From positions 1 through 5,532 of the forward strand of contig JBJHCR010000397.1 in NCBI GenBank assembly GCA_050486105.1: DNA of 5,532 nucleotides. Direction: 5' to 3'. The position numbers and the translations under genes are program-made. The notes under the pieces were generated by a model, which made no database searches, was not told the DNA's origin, and saw only the letters and a list, made by a program, of their open reading frames with translations. Below are positions 1 to 5,193 of the stretch, piece by piece; the first letter of the stretch is position 1, and each line of letters opens with the position of its first letter. This DNA comes from JAEXNA01 sp050486105. Lineage in GTDB: Bacteria > Vulcanimicrobiota > Xenobia > Xenobiales > JADMJV01.

Positions 1-138
1 GTCCCCCACGATGGCCGTTGGAAACTCACCCGCAGGGGTTCTGACGAAACGACGGCCATCTTCGAGCGAAAAGAAGGCGCCGTACAAGAAGGCGCTCGCA
101 TAGCCCGTACTCACCCCGAATCCCAGCTCCTCATTCAC
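1..138 (-). CDS. Unrecognised protein, N-terminal part, runs off the left edge
   Basis: I do not recognise this protein. An uninterrupted frame of 46 codons runs from a GTG at 138-136 to the edge of the window, and the frame stays open upstream to a TGA at 180-178. The translation has a natural-looking composition: a possible helix (FFQAAVRQVNEELG, partly upstream of the GTG), then a stretch rich in Gly, Ala and aromatics (STGYASAFLYGAFFS), then a charged turn (LEDGRRFVRTPAGEFP). There is no ATG and no visible Shine-Dalgarno before the GTG, so the true start may lie in another frame, or this may be a fragment of a decayed gene. A 9-base inverted repeat (10-18 with 52-60, GATGGCCGT/ACGGCCATC) lies inside the frame. 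The protein-like composition is seen; that it is a real gene is inference. Confidence 0.35.
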   Translation of the reverse strand, partial: MNEELGFGVSTGYASAFLYGAFFSLEDGRRFVRTPAGEFPTAIVGD

Positions 139-236
139 CTGGCGAACGGCCGCTTGGAAGAAGGACGAACTTACGGTTCAGTTCCTAGCAGAACTCCGGG
201 TTAATATGAAGCGGGATTGAAACGCGAAATTTCGAT

Positions 237-332
237 GTAACTCCAGCTACAAGGCCGCAAAACGCCAAAACACCAGAAAAAATGGATGCTTCGAGATCCT
301 CTGTCGCAACTGCGCCTTGAAGCTGGAGTTAC
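237..332. repeat. 19-base inverted repeat with 58-base spacer
   Basis: The arm at 237-255 (GTAACTCCAGCTACAAGGC) and the arm at 314-332 (GCCTTGAAGCTGGAGTTAC) are reverse complements at 18 of 19 positions. The spacer of 58 bases has no recognisable gene. An RNA from either strand could form a long stem. Alternatively, the arms could be the ends of a very small inserted element about 96 bases long, but I see no clear target-site duplication. The repeat is seen directly; its role is unknown. Confidence 0.75.
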
Positions 333-354
333 ACGAGCTAAAAATCGTCTTTTT

Positions 355-382
355 TGAAGATGGCAAAAAAATGCTGTCTTCA
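355..382. repeat. 11-base-pair hairpin with A-rich loop
   Basis: Positions 355-365 pair with 372-382: nine Watson-Crick pairs and two G-T pairs, around a loop of six A residues at 366-371. It is preceded on the + strand by a T run (350-355). No T run follows the stem on either strand, so it does not look like a standard intrinsic terminator. Its 3' arm overlaps the next inverted repeat (376-465), so the two folds would be mutually exclusive in an RNA. Confidence 0.55.
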
Positions 383-465
383 GGCCGTTTCAAGGCCTCA
401 AGAAAATTGAATCTTTGAAAAAGTCGAGGTTAAAGTGGCCTTCAAGCCTGAATTAGGGTCAAGAC
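376..465. repeat. Imperfect long inverted repeat
   Basis: TTCAGGC (379-385) pairs with GCCTGAA (446-452). After a three-base bulge, TTCAAGGCC (389-397) pairs with GGCCTTCAA (437-445) at 8 of 9 positions. An outer GTCTT (376-380) could instead pair with AAGAC (461-465). A local hairpin, AGGCC/GGCCT (382-386 with 394-398), competes with the long stem. Together with the two repeats just upstream, this makes 237-465 unusually able to fold. Confidence 0.4.
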
Positions 466-616
466 AGGAACTCGTCTCGTCCGAAGGCTTCAGCGCTCTC
501 CAACCCTGCTAAACCCGGAGGGCACAAGACCGCTTCGATTGTAAGCTTTCGGCAAGCGTGCTTTGATTCGCCGCCGCGATCAGACATGACCGTCTCGACC
601 AGGAGGTAGATCACCG

Positions 617-1063
617 ATGTCAGCAATACAAAGTCTCAAGATTCTGGAAATTCTGAGTTCTCTCCATCCGACTTACCAGGAGGAGCATGCCCGCTACCTC
701 ACCAACACCGGAGAATGCTTCGTCTTTTTGAGGAACGGGATTGGGCTGTTGTCTGGTCCATTCTCCAGCCCGTCTTCGCCGCTGGCGAGACCTACGCTTT
801 TCCACGCAATATCGAGGAGAGTCAGGCGTATCACGAGTGGATTAAAAAGCCCTGGGAAACCTGGGTGGCCGAAGTCGACAATAGGATCCTGGCGACCTAT
901 TACATCAAACCCAACCAGCCTGGGCAGGGTGCACACGTTTGTAACTGCGGGTACGTCGTCAACGAGGCGGCGCGAGGACAAGGCTTGGCTTCCAGCATGT
1001 GCGAGCACTCTCAAATACGTGCCAGACTCCTTAGTTTTCGCGCCATGCAGTACAGCCTTGTAG
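617..1063 (+). CDS. Possible short ORF behind a strong Shine-Dalgarno; probably not a full real gene
   Basis: A textbook AGGAGG at 601-606 lies ten bases before an ATG at 617. The first 35 or so codons (MSAIQSLKILEILSSLHPTY onward) look protein-like and precede the acetyltransferase start at 715. Beyond 715 the frame is out of phase with the clearly conserved acetyltransferase, so that part is a shadow. The ribosome site may drive a leader peptide, or it may belong to a gene whose 3' part was replaced by the acetyltransferase. A weak promoter-like pair, TTGTAA (539-544) and TTTGAT (562-567) with 17-base spacing, lies upstream. The ribosome site is seen; any product is uncertain. Confidence 0.2.
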   Translation: MSAIQSLKILEILSSLHPTYQEEHARYLTNTGECFVFLRNGIGLLSGPFSSPSSPLARPTLFHAISRRVRRITSGLKSPGKPGWPKSTIGSWRPITSNPTSLGRVHTFVTAGTSSTRRREDKAWLPACASTLKYVPDSLVFAPCSTAL

Positions 1064-1195
1064 TAGCCGCCAACGCCGGCGCCGTGGCGCTCTGGGAGCG
1101 CCCACGGTTTCCACATCGTGGGGCGCCTACCGGAGGCCTTTAACAGCCCCACGCAAGGGTACGTCGACGCCCTGGTGATGTACAAGCGTCTCTGA
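715..1195 (+). pseudogene. GNAT-family N-acetyltransferase, frameshifted near the C-terminus
   Basis: GNAT enzymes move an acetyl group from acetyl-CoA to an amine; the substrate here cannot be told. From ATG 715 the frame gives an N-terminal strand and helix (RLFEERDWAVVWSILQPVF), the segment TYYIKPNQPGQGAHVCNCGY (residues 61-80), the acetyl-CoA loop RGQGLA (87-92), and LVVAANAGAVALWER ending at residue 129. Conserved sequence then continues one frame over: GFHIVGRLPEAF through GYVDALVMYKRL to a TGA at 1193-1195. Removing one C from the CCC at 1101-1103 joins the two parts into a 159-residue protein, a normal length for this family. As written, translation ends at 1143 with a foreign 13-residue tail and lacks the last strands of the fold. 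The start at 715 fits the family, but GGAG sits only one base upstream; stronger ribosome sites are at 601-606 and 679-685. It may be a recent pseudogene or a one-base sequencing error. Confidence 0.9.
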
Positions 1196-1219
1196 CAAAC
1201 ACTTTTGAGAGGCGTTTGT
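1195..1219. repeat. Inverted repeat at the acetyltransferase stop
   Basis: ACAAAC (1195-1200) and GTTTGT (1214-1219) are perfect reverse complements, with weak extra pairing inside. The stem begins on the last base of the stop codon, a position typical of a transcription end. No T run follows, so it is a weak terminator candidate at best. Confidence 0.3.
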
Positions 1220-1405
1220 GGTTCCAGGATCCGGCCGATGTCCGGTAAAAAGACCTGGGAGGCTTGATAAACCGGGGTGCCCCAACAAACGAGCGCAAGA
1301 TCAGAGGTGTTAGCTGTGGCCGAGGATCGCTCGTCAAAGAGGCGAGATCCCAAACGGGAAGGTCAGAGCTAATCTAACCAACCCCTTGGCGGTACCGGAT
1401 CAGGG

Positions 1406-1424
1406 TCCTGGCTTACAGCCAGGA
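1406..1424. repeat. 8-base-pair hairpin, 3-base loop
   Basis: TCCTGGCT (1406-1413) and AGCCAGGA (1417-1424) are perfect reverse complements around TAC. The 3' side runs into GGGGAGAGAAAG rather than a T run, so it is not an intrinsic terminator for the + strand. It may be one stem of a larger folded RNA. Confidence 0.5.
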
Positions 1425-1621
1425 GGGGAGAGAAAGACGGGGCTGACGGCTCGGACGGGGCCCGGGCGGCTTGAGTCACCTGGTGGCTGCCTCTAGCCGG
1501 AGTCACTACAAGCTAGCGCAAATCAGCTTGCAAAGGACGACCCTTAAGGGAAGAAGTTGGTGGGAAACGAGATCCCTGGGGAGGTCTGGGTGCAAACTTG
1601 AAACCTTGAGCTGGGAGGGGG

Positions 1622-1716
1622 CTCGCGGGTAGGCTGTCCGCAAGCGAGATATCCCGTCAAGTCGTGAAGTCCTACAGCGGCGCCACCCGCTCCGCGGGTC
1701 CCCGGCTTCAGCGGGG
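1622..1716. repeat. Cluster of three GC-rich hairpins
   Basis: Three stems follow each other. CTCGC (1622-1626) pairs with GCGAG (1644-1648). ACCCGC (1685-1690) pairs with GCGGGT (1694-1699) around TCC. CCCCG (1700-1704) pairs with CGGGG (1712-1716). The second and third stems abut with no gap. In a G- and C-rich stretch some of this is expected by chance, so each stem alone is weak evidence. Confidence 0.4.
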
Positions 1717-1787
1717 TCTTGGTGGTCCCCGGCCCTGGGGGTCGGGGAAAATCCGGAGTCAAACCAGAGCCAACAGAAGAGAGCAGA

Positions 1788-1873
1788 TCTCATCGAGTGA
1801 GAGGGGCTCAATTGAGCCCGGAAACCTAGGTTTCACGTGATTCCAGAGGTGTAATGACACCTAGCCTCAATCA
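1788..1873. repeat. Tandem run of five palindromes and inverted repeats
   Basis: Five dyad elements sit nearly end to end: TCTCA/TGAGA (1788-1802, 5-base loop); the perfect 16-base palindrome GGGCTCAATTGAGCCC (1804-1819); the perfect 14-base palindrome GAAACCTAGGTTTC (1821-1834); TCACGTGA (1833-1840); and AGGTGT/ACACCT (1847-1862, loop AATG), which is enclosed by TGATT (1838-1842) and AATCA (1869-1873). The 16- and 14-base palindromes are separated by one base and have no loop, which is more typical of a site for dimeric proteins or a cruciform in DNA than of an RNA hairpin. The function is unknown; an operator array, a recombination site or a replication-related site are possible. Confidence 0.7.
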
Positions 1874-2282
1874 GTCTCGCACTCGAGCGATCGGATGACA
1901 AAGACCCTAGCTCCCATGGTTTTCCCCGGTTTTCACCGCTCAGAAAGTGAACCACTTAGGACGCAAAAACAGACCAGATGAGAGTGCCCCGAGAATGGAC
2001 CAGGACTTTGGATGCCAAGACCAGTCTCTCCGACTGAGATCCTCGCTCTGCTAAGGAAGAGGGGCAACCGAATATCTCCCAAGAGCCCTCCCCTCTGATC
2101 TCCCTATCTAATGCTCGACTTCTAGACCGAAATCCCCCCAAAGCTCGCGGACTTCCTCGCCTTTGCCTGCTAGGTGACTTCGCTTGGCATTCTCCCGAAG
2201 CTCGGTCTTCGGCCAATCTGTCTCCACCTACCAAGACCCCCATAAAACCTCAAAAAAATCAACGAAAAGCTCCTTGCCAACT

Positions 2283-2322
2283 TTGCCTGACAAGTGTCCT
2301 AAATGGTAAAATAAGACATGTC
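2283..2322 (+). promoter_or_regulatory. Candidate promoter and dyads before the HNH gene
   Basis: TTGCCT (2283-2288) and TAAAAT (2307-2312), 18 bases apart, resemble a sigma-70-type promoter. The -10 lies only five bases before ATG 2318, so the message would be leaderless or nearly so, which agrees with the lack of a Shine-Dalgarno. Two dyads flank the -10: GACAAGTGTC (2289-2298) and the perfect palindrome GACATGTC (2315-2322). They share GACA/TGTC arms and could be paired operator sites. The same -10 hexamer and close spacing are seen before vapB. Confidence 0.4.
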
Positions 2323-3239
2323 AAAACTCGGTGTTTTCCCATTTCATTGGAGCGTTGAAGAGTTGGTCACTCACGGTGGTGAAGCCGCCTACGAACTGGC
2401 CAAAACCGCCTCCGACTCCCTCACCCCAATCAAGGTTCTGCTTGGCCGGTGCTTGCTAGCGCTGGAAGAGCTGGAAGTCCATAAAAACTTCGGCATGAGC
2501 TCGGCCATTCACTTTGCTATGTCCGCCTTAGGCCACTCCCGCAAAGAAGCCCTCACCGCTCGACGAGTATCTCGAGAGTTGCAGCGGCTGCCTCGATTGA
2601 CCAGAGCAGCTGAACATGGAAAGGTTCCCTGGAGTAAGTTGCGAGAGGTGGTCAGCGTGGCTACCCCTGAGACCGAAGAACTCTGGCTGAAACTTTGCCA
2701 GGAGTTGCCAACTGGGAAAGTCCAAAAGCTGATGGCCCTCACCCCAAAGGCGGCGTCCCAGGTCAACTCCCTGCAGAGCGGCAGCCTCTTGGCCCAGAAT
2801 TCCGCTGCCGCTTCCCCCCTGAGTTGATGGTACAGATTGAGCGCCTCATTCAACAGCGGTCCCAGCTCCAGAGTCGGCTCTTATCCTTTGCCGAGATGGT
2901 AGAGCAGTTGGTAGCAGAAGCCCTAGTCGGCAAACCCTTTGATGAAGCCGAAGAGAAGATGAAGGTGGAGGTGGAGGCCCAGGATGAGTTCGCCGCCGAG
3001 CTACTGGCCCAAGAACCCCTAGTTCGCCAACCCCAACTCGTGGCCCGCAAGCTTGGTCTGGTCGACGACCACACCGAAGCCCAGCGAAAGCCCGTTTTAA
3101 GACGCGACCGCTATTGCTGTAGCACCCCATCATGCCCAAATCGTGTGTGGCTCGAACTCCATCACATCCGCTGGTACAGCACCCAATCCAGCTCCGGCCC
3201 CAGAAACTCTAATGCCCGTACGACGGCTTACACTTTGCC
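2318..3239 (+). pseudogene. DUF222-like/HNH endonuclease gene with frameshifts and a broken active site
   Basis: Intact relatives have a helical N-terminal domain followed by a C-terminal zinc-binding HNH nuclease domain, and are often linked to mobile DNA. Here ATG 2318 opens about 160 residues of helical domain (KVLLGRCLLALEELEVHK, then ALTARRVSRELQRLP and KVPWSKLREVVSVA). The frame then runs to a stop at 2825-2827 in meaningless sequence. Family-like sequence resumes one frame over with EFRCRFPPELMVQIERL from 2797, so the first shift lies before that, or less likely at the C run 2814-2819. The second frame reaches the HNH core: RDRYCC and PSCPNR (zinc-ligand cysteines) and LELHHIRWY. From about 3180 a third frame gives CPYDGLHFALQG, preceded by a TAA at 3210-3212; this resembles the expected C-terminal motif with its histidines lost. 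No working nuclease can be made. The 3' remnant overlaps the end of the convergent gene. Confidence 0.8.
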
Positions 3240-4550
3240 CTTCAGGGCTTGCTGGAGTTCCTCAACTCCAGTTCGCACTCGCTGGGCGCGCTGGGATTCC
3301 GTTGTTCCGGCAAAGTATGCGGTCAGAGCTCCGCAGATAATGACGAAGAAGCCGAAAGTAGGCTCGACCAAGAGGGTTCCCACTCCTGCCAGCCCAATGA
3401 ATTTCCCGGCGAACTGGCTATTCTGCTTGCTTTCGGCTTCCCAATCCTTGAGGGATTGGGACAACTGACCGTGCTCCCCAAGACTCTCCGCGAGACTTTG
3501 CCGAGCGATCTGCGCTCGGCGGATTCGCTCGGGGCTCTCGGCCAGATGAAGACCTGTGAGATCGGTGGTGAGTTCCGTAGCGTTCAGAAAACAGGCCACG
3601 GAACAATGGGTCTTGCCATCAAAGAGGTTCTCTTGGTCAACCACAACCCCATCCTGCACCCAGTACAGCACAGACTGACCTTCTGTGTCTTCCCACCTCT
3701 CGTTCTTGCCGCTCCCCCTATTTCTTAGGTGGGCGGTCAAGAGATATGCAACACTCGCCTCTTGCTGTGGCTGAATCAAGCCAAGGATCTTCTCTCCCAC
3801 CTCCCTCAGGCCTTCCCCGCTCGGGGGTTGCGAAAAGGTCAGCCCCTGGGACGGCAACCTCTCGAAGGTGCCGGGGGGCAGGCTTAGAGTGGGGAGAGCA
3901 GTTTTCTCAAATCTCAAGCTCAAGGGATAGCTTTCTTTACTCCACCCGTGAGTGGGACAAAACAGCAAGGAATCCAACCTGCGTGCATCCACCGTGAGAG
4001 GCACCGGGCAGGTGTAGCACCAGTGGCTTAGGGTGGTCTGGATCTCGATGTTTCGGCTTCCGGACTGGGCCAAGCTCCTCACCCAAGCTAGCTTCCCCCC
4101 GTCGACGGGCTGATGAGCGATCCCCAAATAGGCACAAGAGCGTTTTTCTTCACTCTCCACACGGTTCAGGGTTTTGCCGTCCCAGATTAGGGTGGTTGAG
4201 GACCCGGGCAGCGCAAGTTGAAATCCACAGCCCTCGTGGAGACCCACCGCCCACAGAGAGCTCAAAAGATGACGCAACGACCGCTTTTCGCTCGGTTCGG
4301 GAGTGTAGAATGCCTCCTCGATCTCGGTGAGGTTCAGGTCGGTGGTCACGAAGAAAAATCGGGCCTCCTTCACCGTGAGATCCACCCGAATGGGACTCCC
4401 GTCACCGGAGGCCACCGCACATTGCACCAGCTTAACCGCCCAGGCTGCCCGGAAGGGGAGTTGGAACTCGGCGATCTTCTTCAGAGCCTGATCTCGGGCC
4501 AGGGTGAACTGACCCTCGGACTGGATCTTGCCCTCGCCAGCGGAGCGCAT
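3228..4550 (-). CDS. Uncharacterised 440-residue protein, possible degenerate GHKL/HSP90-like N-terminus
   Basis: Function unknown. The frame is open much further upstream (to 5024), but that part is antisense to the vapC fragment, so I place the start at ATG 4550. GAGA lies eight bases before it; a GTG at 4583 is an alternative. Residues 10-60 (FTLARDQALKKIAEFQL, then AVKLVQCAVASG and IRVDLTV) recall the helix-strand pattern of the first part of GHKL folds, but the Glu/Asn and Gly-box residues that bind ATP are not evident. CPVPLTVDARRLDS lies at 181-194, and the segment VLYWVQDGVVV and LTTDLTGLHLAESPERI at about 294-343. Residues 344-380 are charged and probably helical. Two hydrophobic stretches at about 384-396 and 398-414 could be a membrane hairpin, followed by a helical basic tail. 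There is no frameshift. It stands alone on this strand, convergent with the HNH pseudogene and back to back with vapBC. The fold assignment is inference and weak. Confidence 0.75.
   Translation of the reverse strand: MRSAGEGKIQSEGQFTLARDQALKKIAEFQLPFRAAWAVKLVQCAVASGDGSPIRVDLTVKEARFFFVTTDLNLTEIEEAFYTPEPSEKRSLRHLLSSLWAVGLHEGCGFQLALPGSSTTLIWDGKTLNRVESEEKRSCAYLGIAHQPVDGGKLAWVRSLAQSGSRNIEIQTTLSHWCYTCPVPLTVDARRLDSLLFCPTHGWSKESYPLSLRFEKTALPTLSLPPGTFERLPSQGLTFSQPPSGEGLREVGEKILGLIQPQQEASVAYLLTAHLRNRGSGKNERWEDTEGQSVLYWVQDGVVVDQENLFDGKTHCSVACFLNATELTTDLTGLHLAESPERIRRAQIARQSLAESLGEHGQLSQSLKDWEAESKQNSQFAGKFIGLAGVGTLLVEPTFGFFVIICGALTAYFAGTTESQRAQRVRTGVEELQQALKGKV
3237..3271. repeat. Two adjacent hairpins at the 3' end of the 440-residue protein gene
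   Basis: GCCC/GGGC (3237-3240 with 3245-3248) and CTGGAGTT/AACTCCAG (3252-3259 with 3264-3271, loop CCTC) lie within the last fifteen codons of the - strand gene, at the convergent junction. No T run follows on the - strand, so a terminator role is uncertain. The arm AACTCCAG also occurs in the inverted repeat at 237-332, which may be chance. Confidence 0.4.
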
Positions 4551-4764
4551 CAAGAATGTCTCAAGTTCAGAGGGACCTTCCACAATTCCAACTTTCAGAA
4601 CTGCTCTAATAGTCCTGTGGCGCCGGTTGTGTTCGCCTTCGCTTGGCGCAAGTGGCGGCCTTGGCTCTTTGAATTTTTTCGCCCCACGGCCAAGAGTCCC
4701 GCTGCCACGTATCTCTTGAACCCGTGGCGATAATCGGGCGGACCCTTCAACAGCGCTCCGAGTC

Positions 4765-4880
4765 CTACTCGAATTTGTCCTGGTCACAAATCCCATCGCT
4801 CTGCGCTCGATAGACCTCGAGATGCATCCCGACCCGGCGGATCGCATCATTGTGGCAACCGCTTTGGTCCTGGGCCAAGC
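4765..4880 (+). repeat. Direct repeat, copy 1 (in the vapC fragment)
   Basis: These 116 bases match 5410-5525 with three mismatches (at 4771, 4773 and 4781); the last 99 bases, 4782-4880, are identical. The spacing is exactly 645 bases. Copy 1 lies in the broken vapC. Confidence 0.95.
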
Positions 4881-4929
4881 TGAGATAACCAAAGGCGAAA
4901 GGCATAAAGCATTGCTCAAAAAAATGTGA
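4765..4929 (+). pseudogene. vapC: vapC fragment, C-terminal part of a PIN-domain toxin
   Basis: This frame gives LLEFVLVTNPIALRSIDLEM, then HPDPADRIIVATALVLGQAE and a tail ending KALLKKM with TGA at 4927-4929. It matches the C-terminal part of the intact VapC encoded at 5194 onward, including the acidic DPADR motif of the PIN active site. The N-terminal aspartate (LDTHTW) and the central glutamate (TWEVA) are missing. The frame is open back only to a TGA at 4717-4719 and has no start codon, and weak similarity (ACAGCGCTC at 4750-4758) with a gap extends just upstream of 4765. The tail after 4880 differs from the other copy as far as that copy can be seen. It cannot make a working RNase; it looks like what remains of an earlier vapC after a duplication and deletion. 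Confidence 0.85.
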
Positions 4930-4950
4930 CCTGTTAAAATGACTAGGTCA
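4912..4950 (+). promoter_or_regulatory. vapBC promoter with overlapping operator-like dyad
   Basis: TTGCTC (4912-4917) and TAAAAT (4935-4940) with 17-base spacing form a good sigma-70-type promoter. The predicted transcript would begin at or next to ATG 4950, giving a leaderless message. A perfect dyad, TGACCT (4927-4932) and AGGTCA (4945-4950), brackets the -10. VapBC complexes of known systems bind dyads over their own promoter, so this is the likely autoregulatory operator. The left arm contains the stop codon of the vapC fragment and the right arm contains the first base of the vapB ATG. Confidence 0.65.
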
Positions 4951-5192
4951 TGAAGTCTGAGCGCATGGTTCCCAAATCCGTATTCAAAGCTCAAGCTCTG
5001 CAGTTCTTCAGAGAAGTGGAGCACTCTGGCACCTCCATTGTGATCACCGATCGCGGTAAGCCGGTACTCAGACTTGTTCCCTTTGAAAGCGAATCGACCG
5101 AACAGGTCCTCGAATCTCTACGCGGAGTGGTTCAAGCCTATGAGAATCCCCTCGAGCCCGTCGGCGAAGAGGATTGGGGAGCTTTGGAATAG
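4950..5192 (+). CDS. vapB: VapB-type antitoxin, Phd/YefM fold
   Basis: An 80-residue antitoxin that binds and neutralises the VapC toxin encoded next to it and, by family precedent, represses the shared promoter. Residues 6-44 match the N-terminal DNA-binding and dimerisation domain of the Phd/YefM family: VPKSVFKAQALQFFREVE, then SIVITDRGKPVLRLVP. Residues 52-80 form an acidic tail (VLESLRGVVQAY to GEEDWGALE) of the type that wraps around PIN toxins. The start is either ATG 4950 (leaderless from the promoter at 4912-4940) or ATG 4965 (Met 6, closer to where the family usually begins); neither has a clear Shine-Dalgarno. Its stop codon is one base before the vapC GTG, so the two genes are surely cotranscribed. 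Confidence 0.9.
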   Translation: MKSERMVPKSVFKAQALQFFREVEHSGTSIVITDRGKPVLRLVPFESESTEQVLESLRGVVQAYENPLEPVGEEDWGALE

Positions 5193-5193
5193 G

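Larger units (their letters stand above)
1196..2317. other. Long gene-free stretch rich in inverted repeats
   Basis: About 1.1 kb in which I recognise no protein. The open frames present are short, lack ribosome sites, and have low-complexity compositions rich in Arg, Pro, Ser and Gly. The stretch is G-rich on the + strand from about 1420 to 1760 and carries many short inverted repeats: 1324-1350, 1406-1424, 1541-1550, 1622-1648, 1685-1716 and 1788-1873. I looked for tRNA, RNase P RNA, tmRNA, cobalamin riboswitch and group I/II intron signatures and found no convincing match. From about 1875 to 2280 I see nothing of note. It could hold an unrecognised structured RNA, or be decayed mobile DNA. 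Confidence 0.5.

Noticed and set aside
694..1353. 219-residue frame on the - strand
   Set aside because: It lies opposite the conserved acetyltransferase and has no ribosome site or recognisable family.
1400..1480. RNase P or tmRNA-like short stretches (GGCTTACAG, GGGGCTGA)
   Set aside because: Only a few bases match; the conserved cores and acceptor stem are absent.
1540..1600. Cobalamin-riboswitch-like AGGGAA followed by GGTG
   Set aside because: The other conserved parts of the riboswitch and any suitable downstream gene are missing.
1956..2243. 95-residue frame on the - strand
   Set aside because: Arg/Ser/Gly-rich composition, no ribosome site and no recognisable motif; probably a chance open frame.
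3249..3728. 159-residue frame on the + strand, and others at 3746-3997 and 4218-4733
   Set aside because: They are antisense to the 440-residue gene, whose frame is far longer and better composed.
4528..4560. Similarity of the + strand at the start of the 440-residue gene (PSPAERI) to the VapC motif HPDPADRI, suggesting another vapC scrap
   Set aside because: About 17 of 22 bases match but nothing on either side does, and these codons fit the N-terminus of the - strand protein. Chance is the simpler explanation.
4551..5024. N-terminal extension of the 440-residue protein back to ATG 5024
   Set aside because: This part is antisense to the vapC fragment and the vapBC promoter, has a low-complexity Arg/Ser-rich composition, and part of it is the reverse of the 116-base repeat.
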